Counted from the first letter of the stretch, positions 43,704 through 52,395 are shown. The stretch: DNA of 64,000 nucleotides from Thermus antranikianii DSM 12462 (GCF_000423905.1 NZ_AUIW01000004.1:1-64000); one strand, 5' to 3'. Notes: generated by a model not told the origin, from the sequence alone. Translations and numbers: made by a program.

Positions 43704-44663
43704 ATGAAGGCCGTACGGGTGCATCAGACAGGCGGGCCCGAGGTCCTGGCCCTCGAGGACCTCCCCATCCCCGAGCCAGGGCCAGGGGAGGTTTTGGTGA
43801 AGCTTTTGGCCATCGGGGTCAACTACATCGACACCTACAAGCGCAAGGGTCTTTACCCCATGCCCCTTCCCTTCACCTTAGGGGAGGAAGGAGCCGGGGT
43901 GGTGGAGAAGGTGGGGGAAGGTGTGGTGGGGGTACGCCCTGGGGACCGGGTGGCCTTCGCCAACGTTCAGGGTGCCTACGCCCAGTACCAGGTGGTGCCA
44001 GCGGAGAGGCTCGTACCCGTGCCCGCAGGGCTGGATCCCAAGCTGGCGGCAGCGAGCCTCCTGCAGGGCATGACCGTCCACTACCTTCTGAAGAGCACCT
44101 ACCCCGTCCGCCCTGGGGATCAGGTCCTGGTCCACGCGGGGGCCGGGGGGGTGGGGCTCCTCCTCATCCAGTGGGCCAAGCGGCTGGGGGCCACGGTCTA
44201 CGCCACCGCCAGCACCGAGGAGAAGCGGGCCCTTTGCCTCGAGGCGGGGGCGGACTACGCCCTGCCCTACGAGGGCTTCGCCCAAGCGGTGAAGGCCCTT
44301 TCCGGAGGCGGGGTGGACGTGGTCTATGACGGGGTGGGGCAGAGCACCTTTGAGGGAAGCCTCGAGGCCTTAAGGCCCAGGGGCTATCTGGTCCTCTTCG
44401 GCCAGTCCTCGGGGCCCGTGCCCCCATTTGACCCCCAGGTCCTGAACCGGAAAGGAAGCCTCTTCCTTACCCGCCCCACCCTGCACCATTACACCGCCAC
44501 CCGCAAAGAACTCCTCTTTCGGGCGGGGGAGGTTTTTGAGGCCATCCGGGAAGGGTGGCTACGGGTGCGCATCGGGGCGGAGTTCCCCTTGGAAAAGGCC
44601 AGGGAAGCCCACGAGGCCCTAGAGGGGCGGAAGACCACGGGCAAGGTCCTCCTCATCCCCTAG
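43704..44663 (+). CDS. qor: NADPH:quinone oxidoreductase (zinc-free MDR family)
   Basis: The 319-residue enzyme has the GroES-like N-terminal domain (GVNYIDTYKRKGLYP near 38-52), GEEGAGVVEKVGEGV, and the Rossmann motif HAGAGGVGLLLIQWAK near 149-164; zinc-ligand cysteines are absent, as expected for quinone oxidoreductases. T. thermophilus has a structurally known homologue. TAGACT lies 7 bases before ATG 43704. The gene is divergent from HEPN and convergent with the sugar kinase, overlapping its 3' end by 45 bases. Confidence 0.93.
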   Translation: MKAVRVHQTGGPEVLALEDLPIPEPGPGEVLVKLLAIGVNYIDTYKRKGLYPMPLPFTLGEEGAGVVEKVGEGVVGVRPGDRVAFANVQGAYAQYQVVPAERLVPVPAGLDPKLAAASLLQGMTVHYLLKSTYPVRPGDQVLVHAGAGGVGLLLIQWAKRLGATVYATASTEEKRALCLEAGADYALPYEGFAQAVKALSGGGVDVVYDGVGQSTFEGSLEALRPRGYLVLFGQSSGPVPPFDPQVLNRKGSLFLTRPTLHHYTATRKELLFRAGEVFEAIREGWLRVRIGAEFPLEKAREAHEALEGRKTTGKVLLIP

Positions 44664-45560
44664 GTACCGGGCCTGCCAGGACCTGAGCCCCCTTTCCGGA
44701 AGGTAGGCTCCCCGCACGGTGCAGGCCAGGGCGGATAGGGCAACGGCGCCCTCCAGGATGTCCTTTAGGTCCGGTAAAGACAGGCGGGGAAGATTCCCTT
44801 TACCGTAGCCCTTTCGGAGAAGAAGGGCCAAGAGCCCGGCGGTGAAGGCATCCCCTGCCCCCACGGTATCCTTCACCCTCACCGCCTTTCCGGGGAGGCG
44901 CACCGCCTCCTCCCCAAGAAAGGCCACCGCCCCTTCCCGGCCCAGGGTGAGGACCTTTAGGGGTATATCCAAGGTCTTCACCGCCCCCACGGGGTCCTCA
45001 GGGAAAAGAAGTTTGGCGTCTTCTAGGGAAAGCTTCAACAGGTCTATCCGGTCCAGATAGGCTCTTATTCGCTTCCTTTCCTTGGGGGTAGGGGAATGCC
45101 GGAGGTTGGGGTCGTAGGAAACCAAAGCCCCCTCCTCCGCCGCTTCCTGTAAAAGGAGGCCTAAGCCTTCCTCCACGCGATCCTCGAGGGCCAGGAGGGA
45201 GCCGAAGTGGAACACCCTGGCTCCCCGGGGGCTTTCGGGCCCTGGGCGGTAGGGCAGGCGGAAGGGGCGGTGGAAGCTATATTCCCCATTTCCCTCCGCA
45301 TCCAGGCGCACCAGGGCCAAGGGCATGGGAGCGGGATGGCGGAAAAGCCTGAGCTCGAGGCCCCGCCTTCTCATCTCCTCCTCGCTCCAGGCGGAAACCC
45401 AGTCCTCCCCCACCTCGGAAAGGAAACGCACGGGAAACCCCAACCGGGCCAGGGTGGCGGCGGTGTTGAGCGCCGAGCCCCCAAGGACCCCCCTAAAGCG
45501 CAAGGGGTCTTGGCTTTCCTGAATGAGGTCCACCAGGACCTCCCCCAAAAGGGCCAGCAT
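44619..45560 (-). CDS. PfkB-family carbohydrate kinase
   Basis: This 313-residue kinase has the PfkB signatures GGSALNTAATLARLG (near 28-42) and VKDTVGAGDAFTAGLLALL (near 234-252) with the catalytic Asp in GAGDAF. SYDPNLRHSPTP resembles the substrate/anion segment of fructokinases and 2-keto-3-deoxygluconate kinases. The exact sugar is unknown. CATAAT lies 6 bases before ATG 45560. The 3' end overlaps that of the convergent qor gene by 45 bases. Confidence 0.87.
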   Translation of the reverse strand: MLALLGEVLVDLIQESQDPLRFRGVLGGSALNTAATLARLGFPVRFLSEVGEDWVSAWSEEEMRRRGLELRLFRHPAPMPLALVRLDAEGNGEYSFHRPFRLPYRPGPESPRGARVFHFGSLLALEDRVEEGLGLLLQEAAEEGALVSYDPNLRHSPTPKERKRIRAYLDRIDLLKLSLEDAKLLFPEDPVGAVKTLDIPLKVLTLGREGAVAFLGEEAVRLPGKAVRVKDTVGAGDAFTAGLLALLLRKGYGKGNLPRLSLPDLKDILEGAVALSALACTVRGAYLPERGLRSWQARYLGDEEDLARGLPPL

Positions 45561-45610
45561 GGCTCCATTATGCCTGTCACCTTCTTTACATTCCCCTGGG
45601 GCTTGGGTAG

Positions 45611-45691
45611 TATAATCCTCTCGAACTTGGGCAATGGCCTGTGGTTTTCTTGGCGACAGGTGTCTTCCCTTGGCCCAAGAGGAGGTGAAGG
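45611..45691 (+). promoter_or_regulatory. Promoter and structured leader of the aldehyde oxidoreductase gene
   Basis: TATAAT (45611-45616; weak TTTACA 20 bases upstream) should start a leader of about 68 bases. In it cttgggc (45626-45632) pairs with gcccaag (45673-45679), and inside this cctgt (45638-45642) pairs with acagg (45656-45660). The outer stem ends exactly at the SD AGGAGGTG. Most genes here are leaderless, so a structured leader is unusual and may be a control element. Confidence 0.5.
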
Positions 45692-47518
45692 ATGCTCGGC
45701 GGATATGCCCATAGGATCGCCCGTATCAACCTCTCTACAGGCCAGGTGGAGTACTTCGCCCCCGATCCCAAGGACCTGGAGATGTATGTGGGCGGAAGGG
45801 GTCTAGGGGTTAAGTACGTGTTTGAAAACGGGCCCAAAGTAGACCCCCTGGGCCCCGATAACCTCCTCTGCATCATGAATGGCCCTCTTTCCGGCACGCG
45901 GGCCAAGATGTCGGGGCGCCTGGCCGTGGTCACCAAAAGCCCCCTCACGGGCACGGTAACGGATAGCCACATGGGGGGTTGGACCGCGGCCAAGCTGAAG
46001 TGGGCGGGGTTTGATGGACTCCTCATCAAGGGAGCCTCGGATAAACCCGTTTACCTACTGGTGAAGGATGGGGAGGTCACCATCCACGATGCCTCGGACC
46101 TATGGGGCAAGACCACCCATGAAACCCACCGCATCCTGCGGGAACGCCACGGGGAGGATGCCGACGTGATGGCCATCGGCCCCGCTGGGGAGAACCTGGT
46201 CCGCTTCGCCAACTGGATCAACAACGACGAGCGTGCTGCGGGCCGAGGGGGCACCGGGGCGGTGGCGGGAAGCAAAAAGCTCAAGGCCATCGTGGTGGTG
46301 GGCAAGCAGGAGAACATGCCCCAACCCAAGGACCCCGAGCTCTGGCGGGAGGCCGACCGCCAGGCCTCGGCCACCATCAACGACCCCAAGAACGTGACCG
46401 CCCCCAAGAAGGGTGGGCTTTCCCTCTACGGCACCAACGTGCTCATGAACATCACCAACGTGATGGGAGCCCTGCCCACCTTCAACGCCCAGCACACCTG
46501 CATCGAAGGGGTACAGACCATCTCCGGAGAGTACATCCGCGAGCACCGCCTTATCAAGGACAACACCTGCCACGCCTGCCCCGTGGCCTGCAAGAAGATG
46601 GTGGAGATCCACATCAACGGCAAGACCATCCGCTTCGAATCCTACGAGTACGAGTCCGCCTGGGCCTTGGGGGCCCACTCCGGCCACACCGACACCGACT
46701 GGACCGGGTACGCCATCTACCTCTGCAACGCCTACGGCCTGGACACCATCGAGACAGGCAACGCCATCGCCGTCCTCATGGAGGCCACGGAGAAGGGCTA
46801 CTACCAGGGTCCCGATGGGATCCGCTTTGGGGACAAGGAGGGCGAGGCCCGCATCATCGAGGCCATCGCCTACCGCCGGGGAGTAGGGGACGGCCTGGCG
46901 GAGGGCCCAGCCCGCTGGGCCAAGGCCATCGGCCACCCCGAGATTGCCCTCGAGGTCAAGGGGCAATCCATCCCCGCCTACGACCCCAGGGGGCTCAAGG
47001 GCATGGGCATCGCCTACGCCACCTCCAACCGGGGGGCCTGCCACCTCCGGGCCTACACCCCTGCCTCGGAGATCCTAGGCATCCCCTACAAGACCGACCC
47101 CTTGGCCTGGGAAGGGAAGGGGAAGCTCACCAAACTCCTTCAGGATCTTTCGGCTTTCACCGATTCCTTGGACCTTTGCAAGTTCAGCCAGTTCGCCGAG
47201 GGTCCCGAGGAGTACGCCAAGCAGCTTTCCGCCTACTGGGGCCGGCCCGTGACCCCCGAGGAGATCCTCCTCATCGGGGAGCGCATTTATAACCTAGAGC
47301 GCTACTACAACAACCTGGCAGGCTGGGCGGAGGGCTCCGACTACCTGCCCGAGCGCTTCCTCAAGGAACCCTCCGACTGCGCAGGCTCCAAGGGCCAGCT
47401 CACGGAGCTGGACCTGATGTTGCAGGAGTACTACCAGGAGCGGGGTTGGGAGAAGGGGGTGGTGCCCCCGGCCAAGCTCCAGGCCTTGGGCATCCTGTCC
47501 GCCGCCGCGGACGACTAA
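45692..47518 (+). CDS. aor: Tungsten-containing aldehyde ferredoxin oxidoreductase
   Basis: This 608-residue enzyme has the N-terminal GGYAHRIARINLSTGQVE segment, the pterin-binding GRGGTGAVAGSKKLKAI (near 184-200), and the [4Fe-4S] cysteines in TCHACPVACKKM with a fourth Cys in SLDLCKF near residue 494. It oxidises aldehydes to acids using W-bis-pterin and reduces ferredoxin. Downstream MoaD-type and tungstate-uptake genes support tungsten use. AGGAGGTGAAGG precedes ATG 45692. Confidence 0.95.
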   Translation: MLGGYAHRIARINLSTGQVEYFAPDPKDLEMYVGGRGLGVKYVFENGPKVDPLGPDNLLCIMNGPLSGTRAKMSGRLAVVTKSPLTGTVTDSHMGGWTAAKLKWAGFDGLLIKGASDKPVYLLVKDGEVTIHDASDLWGKTTHETHRILRERHGEDADVMAIGPAGENLVRFANWINNDERAAGRGGTGAVAGSKKLKAIVVVGKQENMPQPKDPELWREADRQASATINDPKNVTAPKKGGLSLYGTNVLMNITNVMGALPTFNAQHTCIEGVQTISGEYIREHRLIKDNTCHACPVACKKMVEIHINGKTIRFESYEYESAWALGAHSGHTDTDWTGYAIYLCNAYGLDTIETGNAIAVLMEATEKGYYQGPDGIRFGDKEGEARIIEAIAYRRGVGDGLAEGPARWAKAIGHPEIALEVKGQSIPAYDPRGLKGMGIAYATSNRGACHLRAYTPASEILGIPYKTDPLAWEGKGKLTKLLQDLSAFTDSLDLCKFSQFAEGPEEYAKQLSAYWGRPVTPEEILLIGERIYNLERYYNNLAGWAEGSDYLPERFLKEPSDCAGSKGQLTELDLMLQEYYQERGWEKGVVPPAKLQALGILSAAADD

Positions 47519-47530
47519 GGGGTACCCTAA

Positions 47531-47563
47531 GGAGACCCGGGCCACCGCCCCCGGGTCTCCTTT
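47531..47563 (+). terminator. Intrinsic terminator after aor, overlapping the next promoter
   Basis: ggagacccggg (47531-47541) and cccgggtctcc (47550-47560) form 11 perfect pairs with an 8-base loop, followed by TTT. The downstream TAAACT (47563-47568) is the -10 box for the next gene, 6 bases before its ATG. Confidence 0.75.
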
Positions 47564-47574
47564 AAACTCTTCCT

Positions 47575-48084
47575 ATGCCTAAGGTGAACCTGTACGCCAC
47601 TTTCCGAGACCTGGTGGGCAAGGGCCAGGTCCAGGTGGAGGGAAGAACGGTTGGGGAAGTTTTGGAGGCCTTGATCAAGGCCTATCCGGCCCTAAAGGAG
47701 GAGCTCTTCGAAGGCGAGGGCCTAGCTGAACGGGTCTCGGTTTTCCTGGAGGGCCGGGATGTGCGTTACCTAAATGGGCTTGCCACCCCCCTGACGGAGG
47801 AAGCCACCTTGGACCTCTTCCCCCCGGTGGCGGGCGGAACCTTCGCCCAGCGCTTCGGGGCTTTGCCCGCCTGGCTCTTGGAAAGGTACCTCAGCGAATG
47901 GGGTGGGAGAAAGCTGGAGGAGGGAGTCTACGCCCTCCCCGGGGCCCGGGTGCGCTTTGCCGAGGCGGAACCCTTAAGGGTGGGAAGCCTCTCCCTCCCC
48001 CAGATCGAGGTGGAGGTGGAAGGGGAGGCAGCGGAAGCCTGGTTCGGCCGCATCCACCTGGCGGCAGCCCGGGGGGGAGGTTAA
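47575..48084 (+). CDS. MoaD-related protein with extra C-terminal domain
   Basis: The 169-residue protein starts with a ubiquitin-like MoaD domain (KVNLYATFRDLVGKGQVQVEG to LFPPVAGG, residues about 3-91). In MoaD the chain ends at Gly-Gly; here the GG is internal and about 77 more residues follow (TFAQRFGALPAWLLERYLSE...), a DUF1952-like domain. I recall a structurally determined T. thermophilus homologue called MoaD-related protein. Sulfur carriage for pterin cofactor synthesis would need processing to free the GG; otherwise it has another role. It is next to aor and tupABC. Confidence 0.85.
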   Translation: MPKVNLYATFRDLVGKGQVQVEGRTVGEVLEALIKAYPALKEELFEGEGLAERVSVFLEGRDVRYLNGLATPLTEEATLDLFPPVAGGTFAQRFGALPAWLLERYLSEWGGRKLEEGVYALPGARVRFAEAEPLRVGSLSLPQIEVEVEGEAAEAWFGRIHLAAARGGG

Positions 48085-48761
48085 GGAAGCAGCCGTCCCT
48101 CCAAAAAGGCTTGGCTCCTCGAGTCCCTTGGGCTTTGGAAAAACCGGTCCACGGGGGCTTCCTCCACCACCTGGCCCTGGAAGAGGAAGACCACCCTATG
48201 GGCCAGCCTGCGCACCTGGAAGAGGTCGTGGGTGGCCAGGACCACCCCCCGGCCTCCCCTGGCCGCCTCCTGGAGCAAGGCCTCCACCTTCAGGGTGTTG
48301 GCGGGGTCCAGGCTGGCGGTGGGCTCGTCCAGTAACAGGGCTGCAGGCTCCACCAGAAGCGTCCTGGCCAGGGCCAGGCGCACCACCTCCCCCCCGGAGA
48401 GGAGATGGGCGGGCTGACGGGCCTTGCCCTCCAAACCCACCTGTTCCAGGAGCCTAAAGGCCCGGGCCAGGGCCTGGCGCCGGGGCACTCCCCGGAGCAA
48501 CAGGCCAAAGGCAGCGTTTTCTAGGACGCTACGCCGAAGAAGGGGTGGGGTCTGGGGCAGGTAGGCCCGGAACTCCCCTTCCACCTGCCCCTCCTCCGGG
48601 GGCAGGAGGCCGGCAAGGAGGCGGAGAAGGGTGGTCTTGCCGCTTCCCGAAGGCCCTAGCACCGCCAGGATCTCCCCGGGGTGCACCTCGAGGTAGGGAA
48701 CCTCGAGGCGAAAATCCCCGTAGCGGTGGACCAACCCCTGGGCCTTTAAAACCGGACTCAT
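48081..48761 (-). CDS. tupC: Tungstate ABC transporter, ATPase (TupC-like)
   Basis: The 226-residue ATPase has Walker A AVLGPSGSGKTTLLRLLAG (near 32-50), signature HLLSGGEVVRLALARTLL, Walker B ALLLDEPTASLDP and H-loop LATHDLFQV. ATG 48761 (MSPVLKAQ) is the sensible start and overlaps the permease stop by 4 bases; a longer frame reads antisense-like through the permease. It energises uptake of the oxyanion bound by the TupA-like protein. Its stop overlaps that of the convergent MoaD-related gene by 4 bases. Confidence 0.85.
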   Translation of the reverse strand: MSPVLKAQGLVHRYGDFRLEVPYLEVHPGEILAVLGPSGSGKTTLLRLLAGLLPPEEGQVEGEFRAYLPQTPPLLRRSVLENAAFGLLLRGVPRRQALARAFRLLEQVGLEGKARQPAHLLSGGEVVRLALARTLLVEPAALLLDEPTASLDPANTLKVEALLQEAARGGRGVVLATHDLFQVRRLAHRVVFLFQGQVVEEAPVDRFFQSPRDSRSQAFLEGRLLP

Positions 48762-49393
48762 TCCCGCTCCAGGATAACCAGCAGGGCGGTGACCAAGAGG
48801 GCCACCCCCAGGAGAATAAACCCTAGGGCCAAGGCGCTTTCCAGCTCCCCCTTTCGGGTTTCCACCACGATGGCCGTGGTAAGGACCCGGGTGTGGTGGC
48901 GGATATCCCCGCCCACCAAGGTGGCCGCCCCCACTTCGCTGATGGCCCCGCCGAAGCCGGCGGCCAAGGCGGCGGCCAGGATGCGGCGGCTTTCCCAGAA
49001 CAGGGTGGGAAGCACCTGGCCCTCCTTGCCCCCCAGGCTCCGCACCAAAAGCCGCACCTCCTCCACCCTGCCCCTGGCCCCCGAAAGCACGAAGGCGGCG
49101 ATGAGGGGGAAGGCCAAGACCGCCTCCGCCAGCACCATGGCATAGGGAGTGTAGAGGAGGCCCAAGGATCCCAAAGGGCCCGAGCGGGAAAGGAGGAGGT
49201 AGAAGAAAAGCCCCACCACCACGGAGGGGAGGGCAAGGCCGGCGTAGAGGAGAATCCGCCCGAAAACCCCCCCACCCCCCTTCAAGGCCAGCCAAAGTCC
49301 CAAGGGCACGGCGGGAAGAGCCGCCAGCAAGGTGGCAAGCCCCGCCACCCAGAGGCTGCGCAAGGAAATCTCCAAAAGCTCAGCGGCCGCCAC
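48758..49393 (-). CDS. tupB: Tungstate ABC transporter, permease (TupB-like)
   Basis: This 211-residue protein has five to six helices and the EAA-loop region FWESRRILAAALAAGFGGAISEVGAATLVGGDI, characteristic of TupB/ModB-type permeases (GAISEVGAA near residue 148). It starts inside tupA (14-base overlap) and ends at the start of tupC (4-base overlap). Confidence 0.88.
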   Translation of the reverse strand: MAAAELLEISLRSLWVAGLATLLAALPAVPLGLWLALKGGGGVFGRILLYAGLALPSVVVGLFFYLLLSRSGPLGSLGLLYTPYAMVLAEAVLAFPLIAAFVLSGARGRVEEVRLLVRSLGGKEGQVLPTLFWESRRILAAALAAGFGGAISEVGAATLVGGDIRHHTRVLTTAIVVETRKGELESALALGFILLGVALLVTALLVILERE

Positions 49394-50186
49394 CTCTGGG
49401 GATGATACACCGCCCCCTCAAGGGCTTAAAGAGCGGGATCCCCCCCACCCGCAAACCCTCCACCAACCGGGCCGCCTCCTCCGTGGCCAGGAAGCGGCGC
49501 AGGGCCTCCGCCTCCTCCGCCTTCGCCCCCTGAGGCACCAGGTAATAGGTGTACTGGTTCAGGAGAAGGGGATCCTCCCGCTGATAAAGGGCCTCCAGGC
49601 CCCGTTTGCGGCCCACGGTGAGGTGGGTGGCCAGGTCGGAGAGGGTGTAGGCTCCCTTCTCCGCCGCCAGAACCAGGGTCTGGCCCATGCCCGCCCCCGA
49701 CTCCAGGTACCAGCCTCCTCGGGGGGTTAGGCCTGCCTTCCGCCAGAGCTCCAGCTCCTTCAGGTGGGTGCCCGAGCGATCCCCCCGGGACACGAAGGGA
49801 GCCTGGGCCCGGGCAATCCGCCGCAAGGCCTCCAGGACATCCCCTACCCCCCGGATCCGGGCGGGATCCCTTTTTGGCCCCACCAGGAGGAAGCTATTCT
49901 GGGCCAGGCAGAAGGGCTGGGCAATGATGCCGCGCTCCAAGGCTTCCCCCTCGAGGTCCGGGGCATGGACCAGGACCGCATCCACATCCTTACGCTCGGC
50001 CAACCGCAAGGCCTGCCCCGTGCCCACGGCCAAAACCTCCACCCGAACCCCCGTAGCCCGCCCGAAGGCCGGCAAAAGCCGGTCCAAAAGCCCCGAGTCG
50101 TAGACGCTGGTGGTGGTGGCGAGCCTAAGCCCCAGGGCTGGAACCGAAGCCAGGGCCAGCAGCAAGGGCGCTAGGACAAAGCGCAT
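49380..50186 (-). CDS. tupA: Tungstate-binding protein (TupA-like)
   Basis: The 268-residue protein has a signal peptide (RFVLAPLLLALASVPALG) followed at once by LRLATTTSVYDSGLLDRLLPAFG, the TTTS oxyanion-binding motif of TupA, and later SRGDRSGTHLKELELW and NQYTYYLVPQG, also conserved in TupA. It binds tungstate (possibly molybdate) in the periplasm for TupBC. Proximity to a tungsten enzyme supports tungstate. TAAACT lies 6 bases before ATG 50186 on the minus strand, indicating a leaderless operon. Confidence 0.9.
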   Translation of the reverse strand: MRFVLAPLLLALASVPALGLRLATTTSVYDSGLLDRLLPAFGRATGVRVEVLAVGTGQALRLAERKDVDAVLVHAPDLEGEALERGIIAQPFCLAQNSFLLVGPKRDPARIRGVGDVLEALRRIARAQAPFVSRGDRSGTHLKELELWRKAGLTPRGGWYLESGAGMGQTLVLAAEKGAYTLSDLATHLTVGRKRGLEALYQREDPLLLNQYTYYLVPQGAKAEEAEALRRFLATEEAARLVEGLRVGGIPLFKPLRGRCIIPRGGGR

Positions 50187-50208
50187 GGCCCCAGTTTAGC
50201 CTTAAGGC

Positions 50209-50490
50209 GTGGAAGCCTTGGGTGAGGCCTGGCGTCTTTTGCAAGAGGGCCAATACTTTGAAGCACACGAGGCCCTGGAGGAAATCTGGCGGGAGGCGCA
50301 GGGAGAGAAACGGCGCTTTTTGCAGGGGCTCATCCTCCTGGCGGCGGCCCTGCACCAGGCCAAGACCGGGCGGAGAGGCCTGAGGAACCTGAAAAAGGCG
50401 GAAGGGAAACTCCTGGGCTTCCCCTCCCCCTACCTTGGCCTGGACTGGCGGCCCCTTTTTGAGGAAGCCCGGCGTAGACTTGGGGCGTGA
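50209..50490 (+). CDS. DUF309 domain protein
   Basis: This 93-residue helical protein contains GQYFEAHEALEEIWREAQGEKRRFLQGLILLAAALHQAKTG (split: FEAHEALEEIW and LQGLILLAAALHQ), the HExxE-like motif that defines DUF309. The function of the family is unknown. GTG 50209 is used; the gene is divergent from tupA with only 22 bases between. Its stop codon overlaps the GTG of the asparaginase gene. Confidence 0.85.
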   Translation: MEALGEAWRLLQEGQYFEAHEALEEIWREAQGEKRRFLQGLILLAAALHQAKTGRRGLRNLKKAEGKLLGFPSPYLGLDWRPLFEEARRRLGA

Positions 50491-51467
50491 ACGCTTGGGT
50501 CTACGCCTACCGCGGCCAAGAGGTGGAAAACCGGCACCGCATTTCCCTGGCCATCCACGGGCCAAAGGGCCTACTGGCCTATGCGGGAAACCCCGGGTTA
50601 TGGGCCTACATGCGCTCCTCGGCCAAGCCCTTCCAGGCCCTGGCCCTCTTCCTCACGGGGGCGGTGGAGCGGTTTGGCATCACGGAGGAGGAAGTGGCCC
50701 TGGCCACCGCCAGCCACGACGGCACCCCCCGCCATGTGGCGGTGGCTTCCGGCTTCTTAACCAAGCTGGGCCTCGGCCCTGAGGTCCTGGTCTGCGGGGT
50801 CCACCCCCCCTCCTCCAGGGAGGCCCGGAAGGCCCTGGAGGAAGCCGGGCAAAGCCCCACGCCCCTCCACCACAATTGCTCGGGGAAGCATGCGGGCATG
50901 CTGGCCGCAAGCCTGGCCCTGGGGGCTAGCCCCGAAGGCTACGAGAACCCCGACCACCCGGTCCAGGTCCTGAACCGGAAGACCCTGAGGGAGCTCTCCG
51001 GGGTGGAGCCCCTCCTGGCCATCGACGGGTGTAGCGTCCCCACCTTTTCCCTACCTCTTTCCCGGGCTGCCCGGGCCTTTTACCTCCTGGCGGTGCCGGA
51101 AAGGGCCCTCGAGGCGTACCGGGAACCCCTCCGCAAGGTGCAGCAGATCATGCGCCGCCACCCCGAGCTGGTGGCAGGACCCGGGAGCATCGACACCCTC
51201 CTGATGGAGCGCCTGCCGGTGGTGGCCAAGCGGGGGGCCGATGGCTACTACGGCCTGGCCCTTCTGGAAAGCCCCCACGGGCCCCTGGGGATCGCCTTGA
51301 AGGTGGAAGACGGCTCGGCCCAGGCCCGGGAGGTGGCGGTGGTGGCCCTCCTCCGGCTCCTGGGCTTGGATCCCGGGCCCACCCCTTGGGACCAGCCCGA
51401 ACGCAGGAACTACCGGGGGCTCCAGGTGGGCTATCTGAAGGCCCACCTGGAACTCACCTGGGTCTAG
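50487..51467 (+). CDS. L-asparaginase, rhizobial (class 3) type
   Basis: This 326-residue protein contains SSAKPFQALAL, ATASHDGTPRHV (serine nucleophile region), HNCSGKHAGMLAA and IDGCSVPTFSLPL, the signatures of the Rhizobium etli-type asparaginase (ReAV family, serine-lysine chemistry with a Cys-bound zinc). It hydrolyses L-asparagine to aspartate and ammonia in the cytoplasm. GTG 50487 overlaps the DUF309 stop, so the two are co-transcribed. Confidence 0.9.
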   Translation: MNAWVYAYRGQEVENRHRISLAIHGPKGLLAYAGNPGLWAYMRSSAKPFQALALFLTGAVERFGITEEEVALATASHDGTPRHVAVASGFLTKLGLGPEVLVCGVHPPSSREARKALEEAGQSPTPLHHNCSGKHAGMLAASLALGASPEGYENPDHPVQVLNRKTLRELSGVEPLLAIDGCSVPTFSLPLSRAARAFYLLAVPERALEAYREPLRKVQQIMRRHPELVAGPGSIDTLLMERLPVVAKRGADGYYGLALLESPHGPLGIALKVEDGSAQAREVAVVALLRLLGLDPGPTPWDQPERRNYRGLQVGYLKAHLELTWV

Positions 51468-51482
51468 GGCGTCTCCTACTCC

Positions 51483-51803
51483 TCAGCCGGCCCGCAGGCC
51501 CAGGATCAACCCACCCACGAAGCTAGCCCCGAAGGGCAGGTTGTAGGTGAGGGTGGTGAGGAGCCTCTCCCACAGGCTCTGCAAGCCCGGTTGCTGGAGG
51601 AGAGGCTCCACATCCCTTTGGATGCGGGTCCAGTCCACCTGGATGTAGCCCGCCTGGGCCAAAAGCTGCACGGCCACGAAGAGGAGGCCGAGGGCCACGG
51701 CCAGGAGGCGGCCCAGCTTTTTCAAGGCGTAGCCCACCGCATACCCCGCCAGGCCGCCAAAGGTCACCTGCCCCAGGTAAGGGCTTAGGTCGGGTAGCTC
51801 CAC
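51483..51803 (-). CDS. FUN14 family membrane protein
   Basis: This 106-residue protein has a Gly-rich first helix (QVTFGGLAGYAVGYALKKLGRLLAVALG, seen as TFGGLAGYAVGYA then KKLGRLLA), a second helix, and a C-terminal SFVGGLILGLRAG, matching bacterial FUN14-domain proteins. The function of the bacterial family is unknown. GTG 51803 is chosen: GGAGGGC lies directly upstream and a TAGGGT box 7 bases upstream. A longer frame to 51839 would overlap the HD gene end. Confidence 0.75.
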   Translation of the reverse strand: MELPDLSPYLGQVTFGGLAGYAVGYALKKLGRLLAVALGLLFVAVQLLAQAGYIQVDWTRIQRDVEPLLQQPGLQSLWERLLTTLTYNLPFGASFVGGLILGLRAG

Positions 51804-51839
51804 GCCCTCCACCCTAGCGGAACACAGGGGCGAAGGCAA

Positions 51840-52391
51840 CTACTTTAGGCCCAGTAGCTCCGCTTCCTTCCTCATGGCCTCGAGGACAAAGGCCATGTGC
51901 TCGTCCAGGGAAAGGCCCAGGTCCTCGGCCCCCATCCGGATCTCCTCCCGGTTCACCCCCCGGGCGAAGGCCTTGTCCTTGAACTTTTTCTTCAAGCTGG
52001 AAAGCTCCAGGCCCAGGATGGAGCGGTCCGGGCGCACATAGACCGCGGCGGTGATCAAGCCCGTAAGCTCGTCCACCGCGAAGAGGGCCTTGGCCATCAG
52101 GGTCCTGCGGGGTACCCCGGTGTAGGAGGCGTGGCCCAGGATGGCCTCCAAGACCTCCTCCGGGTAGCCCAGGCGCCTCAGCTCCTCCACCCCCCGGTAG
52201 GGATGCTCCTGGGGGTACTTCTCGTAGTCCATGTCGTGCAGGACCCCGGCCATGGCCCAAAGCTCCTCGTCCCCCCCGAAGCGGCGGGCATAGGCCCGCA
52301 TGGCCACCTCCACCGCCCGCATGTGCCGCCTCAGGGACTCGCTTTCCGTCCAGGCTTCCATGAGGGCTAGGGCTTCCGCAAAGCTCGGCAT
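51840..52391 (-). CDS. HD-domain hydrolase
   Basis: The 183-residue protein has H...HD...D: RRHMRAVEVAMRAYARRF, MAGVLHDMDYEKYPQEHPYRG (HD at about 51-52), ILGHASYTG, and AVDELTGLITA with the last metal Asp. It belongs to the HD family of metal phosphohydrolases; the substrate is unknown. TATACT lies 7 bases before ATG 52391, sharing bases with the divergent ispF -10 box. Confidence 0.87.
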   Translation of the reverse strand: MPSFAEALALMEAWTESESLRRHMRAVEVAMRAYARRFGGDEELWAMAGVLHDMDYEKYPQEHPYRGVEELRRLGYPEEVLEAILGHASYTGVPRRTLMAKALFAVDELTGLITAAVYVRPDRSILGLELSSLKKKFKDKAFARGVNREEIRMGAEDLGLSLDEHMAFVLEAMRKEAELLGLK

Positions 52392-52395
52392 GCCC

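Noticed and set aside
45611-45691. Calling the aor leader a known Moco riboswitch
   Set aside because: It is too short and lacks the multi-stem architecture I recall for that motif, so it is reported only as a structured leader.
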